The notes beneath the pieces were generated by a model. The model did not search any database. It had not been told where the DNA came from and worked only from the letters and a program-made list of their open reading frames with translations. Position numbers and translations under genes: made by a program. From positions 372,001-436,000 of the forward strand of contig CAJZBQ010000053.1 in assembly GCA_914767885.1 (NCBI GenBank): a DNA stretch of 64,000 bases, given 5' to 3'. Position 1 is the first letter of the stretch; each line of letters begins with the position of its first letter. Of the stretch, positions 1 to 9,344 are shown piece by piece. This stretch comes from Blepharisma stoltei (taxonomy: Eukaryota; Ciliophora; Heterotrichea; Heterotrichida; Blepharismidae).

Positions 1-2103
1 AAATATATTAGAGTGGTATGGGGTTAATAAAATTATTAATTTGATTTTTTCCATATAGATGCTAATTAATATTGAGGGATATATGCAAATTGTTCGCTTT
101 CCGTCAATCATAGGATTTACTTCACCCCCACCTTTTTGGATGTTGGTTGCAATAATTTCAGATCCAGCCTCACCGAAGCCTAGTGCAAGAAGCGCACCTA
201 TTTTAGTGACAGTTTGCTCGAGAAACGCAGTTTCCATTGGCTCTTGTGCTTTTTTAAGTTTTTCTTTTGATGTTAAAATTTTGAGAACTTCTTTTTTTTC
301 TTCTTTTTGAGCTGCTTGAAGTGGGTTTTTTGCAATATCTTGTATTTTTTTAATCATATTTTCAAGAGGGTTTAATACCATTTTTTGAGCATCGTTTGTA
401 AGCATCATTGTAGCAGCTGATAAAAGAATACATATGAAAACTGTTCGAATAATATTTAGCCCGGCTTCAAGCCTCACAGTTTTTCTTATATCGAATATAC
501 TTACTAGGCTGAATAAGTTTTATATATGCTCTTTTTTATAGAGTAAAAATTTTCGTGCTGTCTGCTAGTAAGAAGGCTTTGTTCTAAAAAATAGGAACAT
601 ATATTTGAAATATTAGGCTAATATTAAATAGTTCTATTTTTAAAGCTGTAAAGCAGAATCTCTGCACATTTCTTGATTTTCTATCAATAATTCTGCAAAA
701 TTCAATAAAGACTAAAAACTAGATACTAAAATCATCACATTCATTTATTCTGGTATACTGCATAACTTGCATAATAATAATCAGAGCTTTTATTTTCAAG
801 ATATGCATATGTTTTTTCTGTGTCCCTCAAATCATCTTGATCTGTACTTGTTTCTCATGTATTTTTATTTTTTACATAAAGGTATATAAGTGGCGAGTAT
901 AATTTTTTGTGTTTTTTAATAAAATTATTTCAAGCTACAATAAACGAATCATCACTATCAATAACTGAGTCTATGACCTCAAGTCCATAAGTGTATGAAG
1001 TATTGCTATCAATATATAGAGTAGGGTAAAATATGGGCAGTCCAACCATTACTGCAATAACAAGCACAATGACTCTTTTTGTAGTATTATCATTTAATGT
1101 TTTTCCAACATTGCTTTCTTGAGGTATATTGCGCTATAATGAATTTTATGCAAATATTTATAAGCATATTATTGTTTGATTATTTATAAATAAAACTAAC
1201 TTTTGCTATTTCGGGGCCAAATTAAGCTGTAAATTGTATTTCAATTTCTTCAGGCAAGCTTTCTGTATCAGAAAATACATGATTTGAAGAATCGCCTATA
1301 GAATTTTTTCTATCATTTCCCAAGCTCCCATGGTCTTCTAGATTAGAAGTAAATGATTGAGAAACTGAGGCTTCACTGCCTTCATCGATATCTTCAAAAA
1401 ATTTATTTTGCATCCTAGGCAAGTGTATCGCTTCTTCTCCCCTATACTTTATATTAGTTCTCCTTAAAAGTGGCTTATTTTTTCTCGCAGCTTCTTTTGC
1501 AGCTTTAGCAATTTTATATAGCTTGGTAATCCTAATCAGTCTAATAACTCTTATAACCCTTATAACTCTTGCAGCTCTAGCCGCTCCTCTTGATGCTTGT
1601 CCAGCGTTGGCTATTTTGGAAGCTTTACTGCTTCCTCCAGACCCGCTATCAACCATTGCATTTCAGACCCAGCCAATATCAATAATTAAAGAAAGCGTAG
1701 AAATCAAATCAAGCCAAAAGAAAAAACCTAAAAAATACTCTTCTTTGGCAAGTGAGGATAATATAATCTCCAAAGTGAAGAAAAACAGACAAACTGTTGT
1801 TAAGCTATAAAAAGCGTCATCTGCACTTTTTGAGGTGGCACAAACACGAATATCGTCTCCAAATAAAGCGTAGAGAGTTATAACTATCATAAAAGTCTGA
1901 GTGGCTCAGTGGTCTAATATTTTGCATATGGTAAATCTTCAATTTAGTTCGTGAAATTCAAGGGCAGGCTCTATTGTTTTTAGATTCGCATCGCTACTTA
2001 ATTGATTAGACTTGTCGTCTATGTTAGTTTTTCTGTCACTAAGCTTGATCTCGAATTCAGAGCTTATGCTCATATTAAATAATGTAATGGCAGAGCTTTG
2101 CAT
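1..2103 (-). CDS. ion-channel adenylate/guanylate cyclase, 3' part missing (runs off left edge)
   Basis: Reads right to left. The N-terminal part (about 2103-1240) has a cytosolic start, hydrophobic helices and an S4-like voltage sensor with Arg every third residue (repeats of RVI near 1560). Next come a helix (VIVLVIAVMVGLPIF) and an extracellular-type stretch. The linker before the catalytic domain includes NPLENMIKKI and ALLALGFGEAGSEII. This order matches the ciliate/apicomplexan cyclases in which a potassium-channel-like domain is fused to a cyclase; the catalytic domain itself would lie left of the window. Two TGA codons (LNW, DHW) are needed as Trp near 1905-1945. Joining at TA across 1125-1236 gives EIEIPQES in frame; a second join across about 498-745 gives YQNIFDIR. 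A third IES seems to begin near 80 and leaves the window. Start chosen at the first in-frame ATG. Expected at the ciliary or plasma membrane. Whether it makes cAMP or cGMP cannot be judged here. Confidence 0.8.
498..745. other. probable IES in cyclase gene (about 248 bp)
   Basis: The segment is A+T rich and full of stops on the coding strand. A TA-to-TA join (746-747 with 498-499) gives an in-frame YQN-IFDIRKTVRLEAG. Other TA pairs nearby could also serve, so the exact ends are uncertain. Confidence 0.5.
1125..1236. other. IES in cyclase gene (112 bp)
   Basis: TA at 1125-1126 and at 1237-1238. The upstream reading frame otherwise runs into TAA. Removal joins EIEI to PQESNVGKT, a segment that continues the conserved region before the next helix. 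No obvious long inverted repeat. Confidence 0.75.
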
Positions 2104-2414
2104 GACTTCTATTTTTTCATATAAATTGTTGAACTGGCTGAAATAAGAAGTTTTAATATTTCAATAAAGGAATTTATTAAATTATTAAGACCAAGATGCA
2201 ATTTATTTATACCATTCAATAAATATCAAATTAATATTTTTAACTTAACTAAAATTTAATAAAAAATTAGCAAATATACTTTGCCATAGTTCAGTTTTTA
2301 CGTATTTGCTTCACTCCTGAGCATTTTAAGATAGTTAAAACCTGATTTTACATACGAAAATAAAAGTATAACTTCTTTATGCTATTCACTATATTTTCTC
2401 ATATTCTAAGATAA
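2104..2414. other. intergenic region, divergent promoters
   Basis: A+T-rich spacer of about 310 bp between the divergent cyclase and hydrolase genes. I see no RNA gene or repeat in it. Confidence 0.6.
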
Positions 2415-3203
2415 ATGGATTTTCTTACCACCGAGTCAGGAAAAAAGCTTTCATATATCCTAACTCTAAGTCAGCACAAATCTCCTTATTTGCTTATCAT
2501 CATACACGGAACTTGTAGCAGCAAGGATTCTTTATTTTTGCCTTATCTAAGCGATAACTCAACATACAATACATTGAGATTTGATTTTCCAGGCAATGGA
2601 GACAGTGGAGGCGAGTTTGAATTCGGTGGTTTTGAAAAAGAAGTTTCTATTATTCACAGTGTTGTTCTCTGGGCTAAAAGTCATGGATACAAACCTCTAG
2701 CATTAATTGGCCACTCAAAAGCAGGGAATGAAGTTTTAATGTATTCAGCCAAATATGGAGATGTGCCTTTAATCATTTCAATCGCAGGAAGACTTGACAT
2801 GAATGTGATCCCTGCGTTTATCCAGCCTGTCATGAATTCTATTGAGGCAGAAGGACAGGCAACTATTGAATTGCTTGGAAGAGAATACAATATTACAAAG
2901 GCAGGGGTTGATGAAAGAAAGGCGATTAATATGACAAGAATTTTGGCTGCTGTAAGAAATTGGGTCTGTGCTATACACGGCGATATAGACCCTTGAACAA
3001 ATATTGAAGATGCGGAAGGGATATCGAGACTGCTCGGCAGAAGATGTTTTGAGTTAGATGTTATTCAGGGTGCTGACCATAGTTTTACAAATTGTGAAGC
3101 GGAACTATTACAAAATATAGAAAATTTCTTACTGCCTCAATGAGTTAAAAGAATAAATTTTGGCCGCTCTAAGAGGTGCCTAAATACTATCTCAAGATTT
3201 TAG
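2415..3203 (+). CDS. alpha/beta hydrolase (serine aminopeptidase-like)
   Basis: About 262 residues with UGA read as Trp at HGDIDPW. Visible are the oxyanion-hole region IHGTCSSKD, the FPGNGDSGG motif, the nucleophile elbow GHSKAGN (Ser replaced in the usual G-x-S-x-G pattern as GHSKAG), an Asp near HGDIDPW and a His near GADHSF, the order expected for a Ser-Asp-His triad. It resembles eukaryotic and bacterial hydrolases of the 'acylglycerol lipase/aminopeptidase' type; substrate unknown. The stop used here (TAG at 3201) falls exactly at the left end of a long inverted-repeat element. If that element is removed at TA, the protein gains a short tail ending at 4004. No signal peptide, so probably cytosolic. 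Confidence 0.8.
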
Positions 3204-3953
3204 CTCATACCCCTATATAGATTTCTTTATCGAACAAATGTAATGGATTGTTGAACGAGAAATACAGATTCTCTCAAAGAGATTAGCTCAATCTCTATAC
3301 CAGGAAGTGCTAAAAAGTGACATGTCAAAAAATGGTGGCAGTGTGAAAAAAGTTGACAAATAAACGCGCCAATTTTTTAAAATGGCTTTATTATTAAAAT
3401 AATTTAAAATTTAAGATACCTTCTTAAACTGAAGATAAAATACATAAAACATTATTTTTTATTTAAGCAATTATACTGCCGTAAAAAAGTAACTCAATCA
3501 ATAATTAATTAAATTTTAAATTTCATTTAAATTTGCTAAAGACCACATAATGAGTCAGTAAGAGCCTCGAAAAGAACAGCAAGTGCTCGAAACAAACTTT
3601 GGCTTTTTAGAGCAGTTGATCATAAACAAATTTTATCATTTCTCAAAAAAGCAACCCTGTTGACAACTTTTATATTTAAGCAATTTAAATTTGCTAACGA
3701 GTATTTAAAAATATAAGTAAGATATTAATCAATCCCAGTCTAATTGGGTATCTTAAATTTTAAATTAATTTAATAATAAAAGCCATTTTAAAAATTAGCG
3801 CGCTTACTTGTTTTTCACACTTGTCACTATTTTTTGACATGGCACTTTTTAACACTTCCTGGTATAGAGATTGAGCACATCTCTTTGAGAGAATCTATAT
3901 TGCTCGTCAACAATCCATTATATTTTTGTTCAATAAAGAAATGCATATGGCTA
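3201..3953. mobile_element. IES/transposon-like element with about 170-bp inverted arms
   Basis: The left arm (about 3205-3390) is repeated in inverted form at about 3790-3950. Shared features are TTTCTTTATCGAAC, the CTCTCAAAGAGAT block, CTCTATACCAGGAAGTG, GTGACATG(T)CAAAAAAT and the GTGTGAAAAA block. TA occurs at both ends (3201-3202; 3954-3955). The same arm sequence occurs inside the PEX11 IES at about 42063-42260 and 43675-43860, so this is a dispersed family. The interior is A+T rich with no convincing ORF, so the copy is non-autonomous. Confidence 0.7.
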
Positions 3954-4215
3954 TATGCAAAGTTTTCAAAAATTATAAACTTTAATTTTAATAGAATTAA
4001 CTAGAAATGATTGTAATAATTATTACTTATATATCAATAAAAAAAAAAATTTTCAAGTTTCCCTGGAAGTAAGATTTTTTCAATTACTTTGCTGGATCAA
4101 GGATGTGATTTAGCAAAAGCCGTACCACTTCTTCAATTAACCCATAAAATTTAGAATTTGCTTATTTCTTTAAAATTTAATTTAACCTATACTAATTTGT
4201 ATTTATTTTTAAATT

Positions 4216-4674
4216 TGTAAAACCTTTAGTGTATAAATAAAATGGCATTCGGTTCGAGAGAAATTGGCTCTGCCAATTTTCTCTCCCTCATGGAATTTTA
4301 TTTATGGGGTTGGGTTTTCTCTCGAGAACTTCTGCGCAAGCAACAGCCGTTTAACTTTTGGGATAACCAAAGGCACGGCTCCTCAGCGCATTCAAGAGGC
4401 TCGGAGTTTTATCTCTCACACATCCCCACGGGAGGATGACCCTTAGGCGGAACACGCGCAGGAGCTGAGTCAGGGTGAGTGACGGCAACGCGCCGGGTGA
4501 GATGTACGGCGACTTTCTGGCGACAAAGCCTTATAGAAGGCTTGGGTGTGGGCTGACCACATATTCCAAGATGGCTTGGTGACGTCACTGGTCTCGCTTT
4601 GACCCTTTTTAATTAAGGGGTGTGTCACTAGACACCTTAAAATACCAGGTTTAATGTAATGTAAAACCTTTAGT
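4216..4674 (+). mobile_element. GC-rich retroposon (SINE-like), family A copy 1, with 15-bp target duplication
   Basis: The body spans about 4231-4659 and is flanked by identical 15-mers TGTAAAACCTTTAGT (4216-4230 and 4660-4674). It is clearly richer in G+C than its surroundings. It contains GGTTCGAGAG, a block AGGATGACCCTTAGGCGG, and TGACGTCA near 4580, and it ends in CTAGACACCTTAAA. The same sequence occurs reversed at 24288-24712. There is no TIR, so target-primed insertion of a short retroposon is the simplest reading. It inserted into the last codons of the CCCH gene. Confidence 0.75.
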
Positions 4675-5846
4675 AGTGTAATTTTATCGTTTCTATTACA
4701 ATGCTGACACGAATCACCACAATCTCTACACCCAGCATGGCCACATACAAATACAACCACAATTGGTTTAGTTTTACAGAAATGACAAATAAATCTTTCT
4801 TTTTCCTTCAGCCTCTCTCTCAAACTACTTAAAAAATCTTTCAATAAATTATTTTTATCTCTCAAATTTCTTAGCTCTTCTGTATCATATGTATTGTCCA
4901 CCTCTTGCGATTCTTCATTATGAGTAAAAGGGCAGATTTCTTCTAAGTCGCAATCATGGTTTTTACATTCATATTTTCTAAAAAAATCTTTATGATAGAA
5001 CAGCTCATATTTATTATGCGCAAACTCGCATTCATTCCCATAAAAGCAGTCCCTTTCGAACTTTTTATTATCAGGATTATATGCATTTCTGCAAGGTATG
5101 GCTCTATACTTATTCTATTTCTCCTCATTATAGCTGCTTATTTTATTCTTTCTATATAATAATTATTATTGAACAAAAATGAAGTTATATTTTTTAGGAT
5201 CCCTTCTTTGGTCATCATAGGTATGATAAAATAAGCATCTGGCTTCGTCATGTTCTTTGAAATCATTGCAAACAAACACTTTAAACGTGTCCCTTTCGAA
5301 TTCAAAATTAGAAGTTTTTCTTTTTTTGGTTCTTTTATTATCTTGATTTATTTTATATTGTGTATGGTATTTTTGAGACTTAATATTGTCATTATTTTGT
5401 TCCTCAACGGTGCTTCCAACTCACATTTTTCTAGGGTTATTTTTAAAATAGTCTGAAGGTTCTCTTAAAGCACCAGGAGCATGGCGTAAGAAGCAGTGTT
5501 CTCCATTTTTGGAACAAACTCCATTTTGTAAAGGGTAACTGCATGGAATTGTTTTAAAGACCATAGGATGATAATTAATCTCGTCCTTATTATGCGCATA
5601 AACACAAGTTTCTCCGTATTCGCAGTTATCATCAATACACAGCTGAGGTTTGTAGCTTCATGCACCATTAGAAAATCGGAAAGGTCTTCTTCGCCTTTTT
5701 TCGCCTTCATGATAAAACAGGCAAGGTGAAGTAATGCATACACTGCCTGGACATTTTGCTACGTGAAAATCAATAAGATAGTCTCTATATAATTTATCCT
5801 CAATCTTGAATTCTTCTTCTAATTCTCTTGCATCGAAATAATACAT
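4443..5846 (-). CDS. CCCH zinc-finger / RING protein, Unkempt-like
   Basis: 440 residues after removing one 81-bp IES. The order of parts is an acidic start, then a series of C-x-C-x-C-x-H fingers: FHVAKC...CLFYH, CIDDNCEYGETCVYAH, CSYPLQNGVCSK...HCFLRH, CNDFKEHDEARCLFYH, CRNAYN...CFYGNECEFAH and CKNHDCDLEEICPFTH. A coiled-coil stretch follows, then a C-terminal RING-like motif CHFCKTKPIVVVFVCGHAGCRDC. CCCH arrays followed by a coil and RING are typical of Unkempt-type RNA-binding proteins and related ciliate and plant C3H proteins. UGA=Trp is needed at about 5658 and about 5430. A retroposon (4231-4659) lies after codon ...KVL. Without it the protein would end KVLQI-stop, so the last roughly 75 residues come from the insertion. 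Confidence 0.8.
5107..5187. other. IES in CCCH gene (81 bp)
   Basis: TA at 5107-5108 and 5188-5189. Unexcised, the frame hits TAA after a few residues. Excised, RRDPKKY joins RAIPCRNAYN, which completes a CCCH finger of the same spacing as its neighbours. The joined CDS length is divisible by three. Confidence 0.8.
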
Positions 5847-5856
5847 TATTCCCGCT

Positions 5857-6232
5857 TACTCCCCCCCCTCCGTGAGTGAACAAAACCATTAGAAAAATCC
5901 CTATTTTTTGCCCAAAAACCCACCTCCGTGAGTGAATAAAAATTTTTTTAATAGAAAAATTTTTTATGGAAAAAAATTTTGATATATAAATGATAATTAT
6001 TATAATGAAATCTAGAGCTAATTCTGTTTTTTATTTTAAAACGAATTGCTTTTTAAAACATATAATTTTGCAAATTGAATTAATATTTGCCTTTCAATTT
6101 TTGCGAATTAGGATTTTTTTAAATTTCGAAAAATAATATTTTTTATCAAATTTATATATAAATTTTTAAAAAAAAAAATTAACCCCCCTCGTGAGTGAAC
6201 AAAATGTTTTTGTTCACTCACGGGGGGGGAGT
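5857..6232. mobile_element. MITE, intact copy between genes (376 bp)
   Basis: Ends are CTCCCCCCCCTCCGTGAGTG and its complement, with TTA on both sides (5856-5858, 6232-6234). Next to each end is an inner repeat GTGAGTGAACAAAA, then the shared A+T-rich core (GAAATCTAGAGCTAATTCTG, GCGAATTAGGATTTTTTTAA). It lies in the short gap between the CCCH and F-BAR genes. No ORF. Confidence 0.85.
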
Positions 6233-6268
6233 TAGTAATTATTATTCTATTAATTATTTAACCCCTCT

Positions 6269-9205
6269 TTATTTTCTTTCTGGAATTTTTATTTCTCTCA
6301 TAATTTCACTGAGATTTTGATGTGTTGGCTTATCAGCAGCTTTTTCAATGTTTTCAAGCCATGGTGGCAGCCCTTTAATGACCTCTTTGAGTTCTTCTTG
6401 AGAGCTACTTTCTTGATTGTTGGGCTTATCTATATAAGATAATAATGTGTCTACATCAGTACTCGAGAGTTCATAAATCCTTGAAAATTCAAGAACAATT
6501 GATCCGATTTCATTTTTGTCAAGACTATAAGAAAGCATTCTATCTGTTGCCAGTCATTTGACAGGAACTTTGCCCTTGTATCAGACTCTTAAAGCCATAG
6601 TTGATAAGACTCATGCTCATGATATGTTTGAAGAAGACGAAATCTGAAAATATTTTAAGGTAGGGCGTAAATATAATTCTTTCTTTGTATCAGACTTTGG
6701 TCATAATTTTTACCTCATGTGACATTTTCCTCACTCCCCCCCCCCTCCGTGAGCGAACAAAACCATTAGAAAAATCGCCATTTTTTGACCAAAAACCCAC
6801 CCTCCGTGAGTGAACAAAAATTTTTTTAATAGAAAAAATTTTAATGGAAAAAAATTTTGATATATAAGTGATAATTAGTATAATGAAATCTAGAGCTAAT
6901 TCTGTTTAATTTTAAACAAATTGCGTTTTAAAACATAAATTTTGCAAATTAAATTAATATTTGCTTCCCAATTTTTGCAAATTAGGATTTTTTTAAATTT
7001 CGAAAAAAAATATTTTTTATAAAATTTATATATAAATTTTTTTTAAAAAAAAAAATTAACCCCCCTCCGTGAGCGAACAAAATTTTTTTGTTCGCTCACG
7101 GAGGGGGGGGGGGGAGTCAGCAAAAAAATGTTAAAATTCTATCAAATTTTCATTAGGAAATAATTTAGGCCAAAAATACCTGTGAAATGCCACAATACCA
7201 AATGTTTTGATCAAATGATATGGAGCCCATTCTATCGGTAAAGAGAGTGAGTAAGCAAAATGTGATGTTTTTAATTCTTTCTTCAATTTCATTGTTATTT
7301 GATAGTAAATTTCTAAAGCTAGTAATTTCCTTGTCAATTGCTGAGTCAATTAAAGATTTCCATAAACTTACCATTTTCCATATTTCGTTGTTTTTCAAGT
7401 TTTCTTTAATAAGCTGGCTAGTATTTTTGTTTATAATTGATTCAATAAACTCAATAATCTCTCCAAAAGTGCACTCATCTTTATTTTTCTCACATTCATT
7501 AAGCATTAAATTTATCAAACCGCATACTTCTTGTATTCCTGACTCATTTTCAATAGCAAATCCTTTTTCTTTTAAGCGTCTCAGCACAATTGAAAAGCAT
7601 TTTCTTCCTAGAAAGCTAGATATAATTTCTTTGAAATTGTCAGTTTCTTCAACACTTAAAAGTTTTCCAGTCATACATGATACAAAAATGTCATCAATTT
7701 TATTAATTTGGATTTGGCCGATTTCACATAGTTGGGACTCAGAATATGTAGATATTAATGGGAAATCTGAAGCAAAAGCATTGAAAAAAGAACTTTCCCC
7801 AACATAAGGTTCATATTTTGGAGCAAATTCTTGAAGCTCATTTTTGGCTTTTTCATTAAAAAATAGCTCTATATCTTTTTGTACATCAATAATTTCTGAA
7901 TACTTACTCCTCTGGTTCAAGCAAAATGTTAGGAAAAAAAAAATTTTAAAAAAATTAGTTTAAAAATAATAATTAATATATAATTTATAATGATTGTGAT
8001 GAAATCTCCAGTCTCTTAAAAATTAGAGCTTTAATTTAAAGTATAAATTTTTTTTTTCCCCTTCAAAATTTAACTTTTTAATAAAAACGGTTTTGTAAAA
8101 TCAAAAATCAACCCATCCCATTAAAAATAAAATTCTTGAAAGGAGAGCTAGCGAAAGTTTCAGTGTCATATTGAATATTTCTAATCCAGGCTGTATTATA
8201 CACTATGATTTTTTTAATCGAGCTTTTTAGCAAACCTAGCATTGAGGCTTCTTGTGCTTGATAATTATCTAAAATATCTTTCATTTTTTCATAATAATTG
8301 CTGTCATTAATTTTATAATCATCAATAGCCGACACATACATTTCAAGAGAATTATAAGCTTCGTTTTTTTTCTTTTTAATTATCTTTTTAGACTCTTTGT
8401 CAATTGAATTTTCCTGTCTAGATAGAATTTCATCAAGATTTCTGCAGTTTCCCCAAAAGTTATCTTTTAAAATTTCAATTTTTTTCTGTAAGGATGATCT
8501 GGTCTTTACAATTTTTTGGCCATCAGAATATGATTTTTTCATAGAAGTCTCTTGAGCTCTAACTCCCCCCCCCTCCGTGAGTGAACAAAAAAATTTTGTT
8601 CACTCACGGAGGGGGGGTTAATTTTTTTTTTTTTTAAAACATTTATATATAAATTTTATAGAAAATTTTTTTTCTTCGAAATTTAAAAAAATCCTAATTT
8701 GCAAAATTTATGTTTTAAAACGCAATTTGTTTAAAATTAAACAGAATTAGCTCTAGATTTAATTATACTAATTATCATTTATATATCAATTTTTTTTTCC
8801 ATTTAAATTTTTTCTATTAAAAAAATTTTTGTTCACTCACGGAGGGTGGGTTTTTGGTCAAAAAATGGCGATTTTTCTAATGGTTTTGTTCACTCACAGA
8901 GGGGGAGTAAGCATTTCTTTGATAGGATGAATAATATCTGATAAGATATTTTCAGCTAAAGTGCGCGATTGAATTGCCTTACTTGCACTGAACTTTTTCA
9001 TTGAAGCAATTGCATCATATAATGTGCCATCTGTAGATGCAATATAAGGATATTTTCCAATCTTCTCTAAACTTTCAGCATAGCTATTTTCAAGGGCTGC
9101 CATATCCAGCATGAGCTCTATGAATTGTTTGCAGCCTGTTTGACGATCAATGTAGTGAGAATGAACAATATCAAAAGAGTGAATATATCGCTCAGAAATA
9201 CTCAT
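6269..9205 (-). CDS. F-BAR domain protein with C-terminal SBF2/KIAA0513-like domain
   Basis: 550 residues after removing three IESs. The N-terminal part (9205-8910) is an FCH/F-BAR start (IDRQTGCKQFIELM, YAESLEKIGKY). Across the MITE the join gives PIKEMLRAQETSMKKSYSDGQ, the canonical F-BAR 'LK' helix. The coil then runs to about 8150. The C-terminal half (7900-6269) has GKLLSVEETDNFKEI, FLGRKCFSIVL, GLINLMLNECE and DRMLSYSLDKNEIGSIV...YELSSTD. This pattern resembles the helical SBF2/KIAA0513 region found in trafficking proteins. Expected role is membrane curvature at endocytic or secretory sites (inference from F-BAR). The gene starts just downstream of the carboxypeptidase gene on the same strand, with about 140 bp between them. 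It is one of the most IES-rich genes in the window. Confidence 0.85.
6541..7232. other. IES in F-BAR gene (692 bp) carrying a nested MITE
   Basis: Bounded by a nine-base direct repeat GATAGAATG (coding strand) that contains TA (6541-6542, 7233-7234). Joining gives LFTDRMLSYSLDK, restoring a helix of the SBF2-like domain. Inside lies a MITE (6731-7119). On the + strand there is an open stretch (about 6531-6727, continuing after the MITE) that I could not assign. Confidence 0.8.
6731..7119. mobile_element. MITE nested in an IES, with TCA duplication
   Basis: Typical ends (CTCCCCCCCCCCTCCGTGAG... and complement) and core. The flanking triplet is TCA on both sides (6731-6733, 7117-7119) instead of TTA or TAA, so this copy has no terminal TA. 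It sits wholly inside the 6541-7232 IES and would be lost with it. Confidence 0.85.
7905..8148. other. IES in F-BAR gene (244 bp), decayed MITE
   Basis: TA at 7905-7906 and 8149-8150. The ends TACTCCTCT and AGGAGAGCTA are still inverted relatives of the MITE ends, and the core keeps a GATGAAATCTC...AGAGCT trace. Excision joins DTETFA to KYSEIID in frame. Confidence 0.7.
8560..8907. mobile_element. MITE acting as IES in F-BAR gene (348 bp)
   Basis: Ends AACTCCCCCCC and GGGGGAGTAA; TAA on both sides (TA at 8560-8561 and 8908-8909). It carries the same core as the other copies. Removal restores the F-BAR helix (see the F-BAR CDS entry), so it must be cut out precisely for the gene to work. Confidence 0.9.
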
Positions 9206-9344
9206 ATTTATTATTTAAATATCTTATCAAGGCTTAAAAGTTTTCTTCAAATGTTAATTTTAGCTTTTTTAATTATTTTGTTTAATTTGACTACAAAATG
9301 CTGTTTTTAGATTATTATTAGTTTCAGAAAAAATTAAATCTCAT

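Noticed and set aside
1890-1960. tRNA-like stretch (GTGGCTCAGTGGTCTAAT, then AGTTCGTGAAATTC)
   Set aside because: It resembles pol III boxes, but lies in the conserved coding region of the cyclase (LDHWATQ) and does not fold into a clover leaf.
4242-4446. two overlapping + strand ORFs
   Set aside because: They fall within the family A retroposon and reflect its G+C content.
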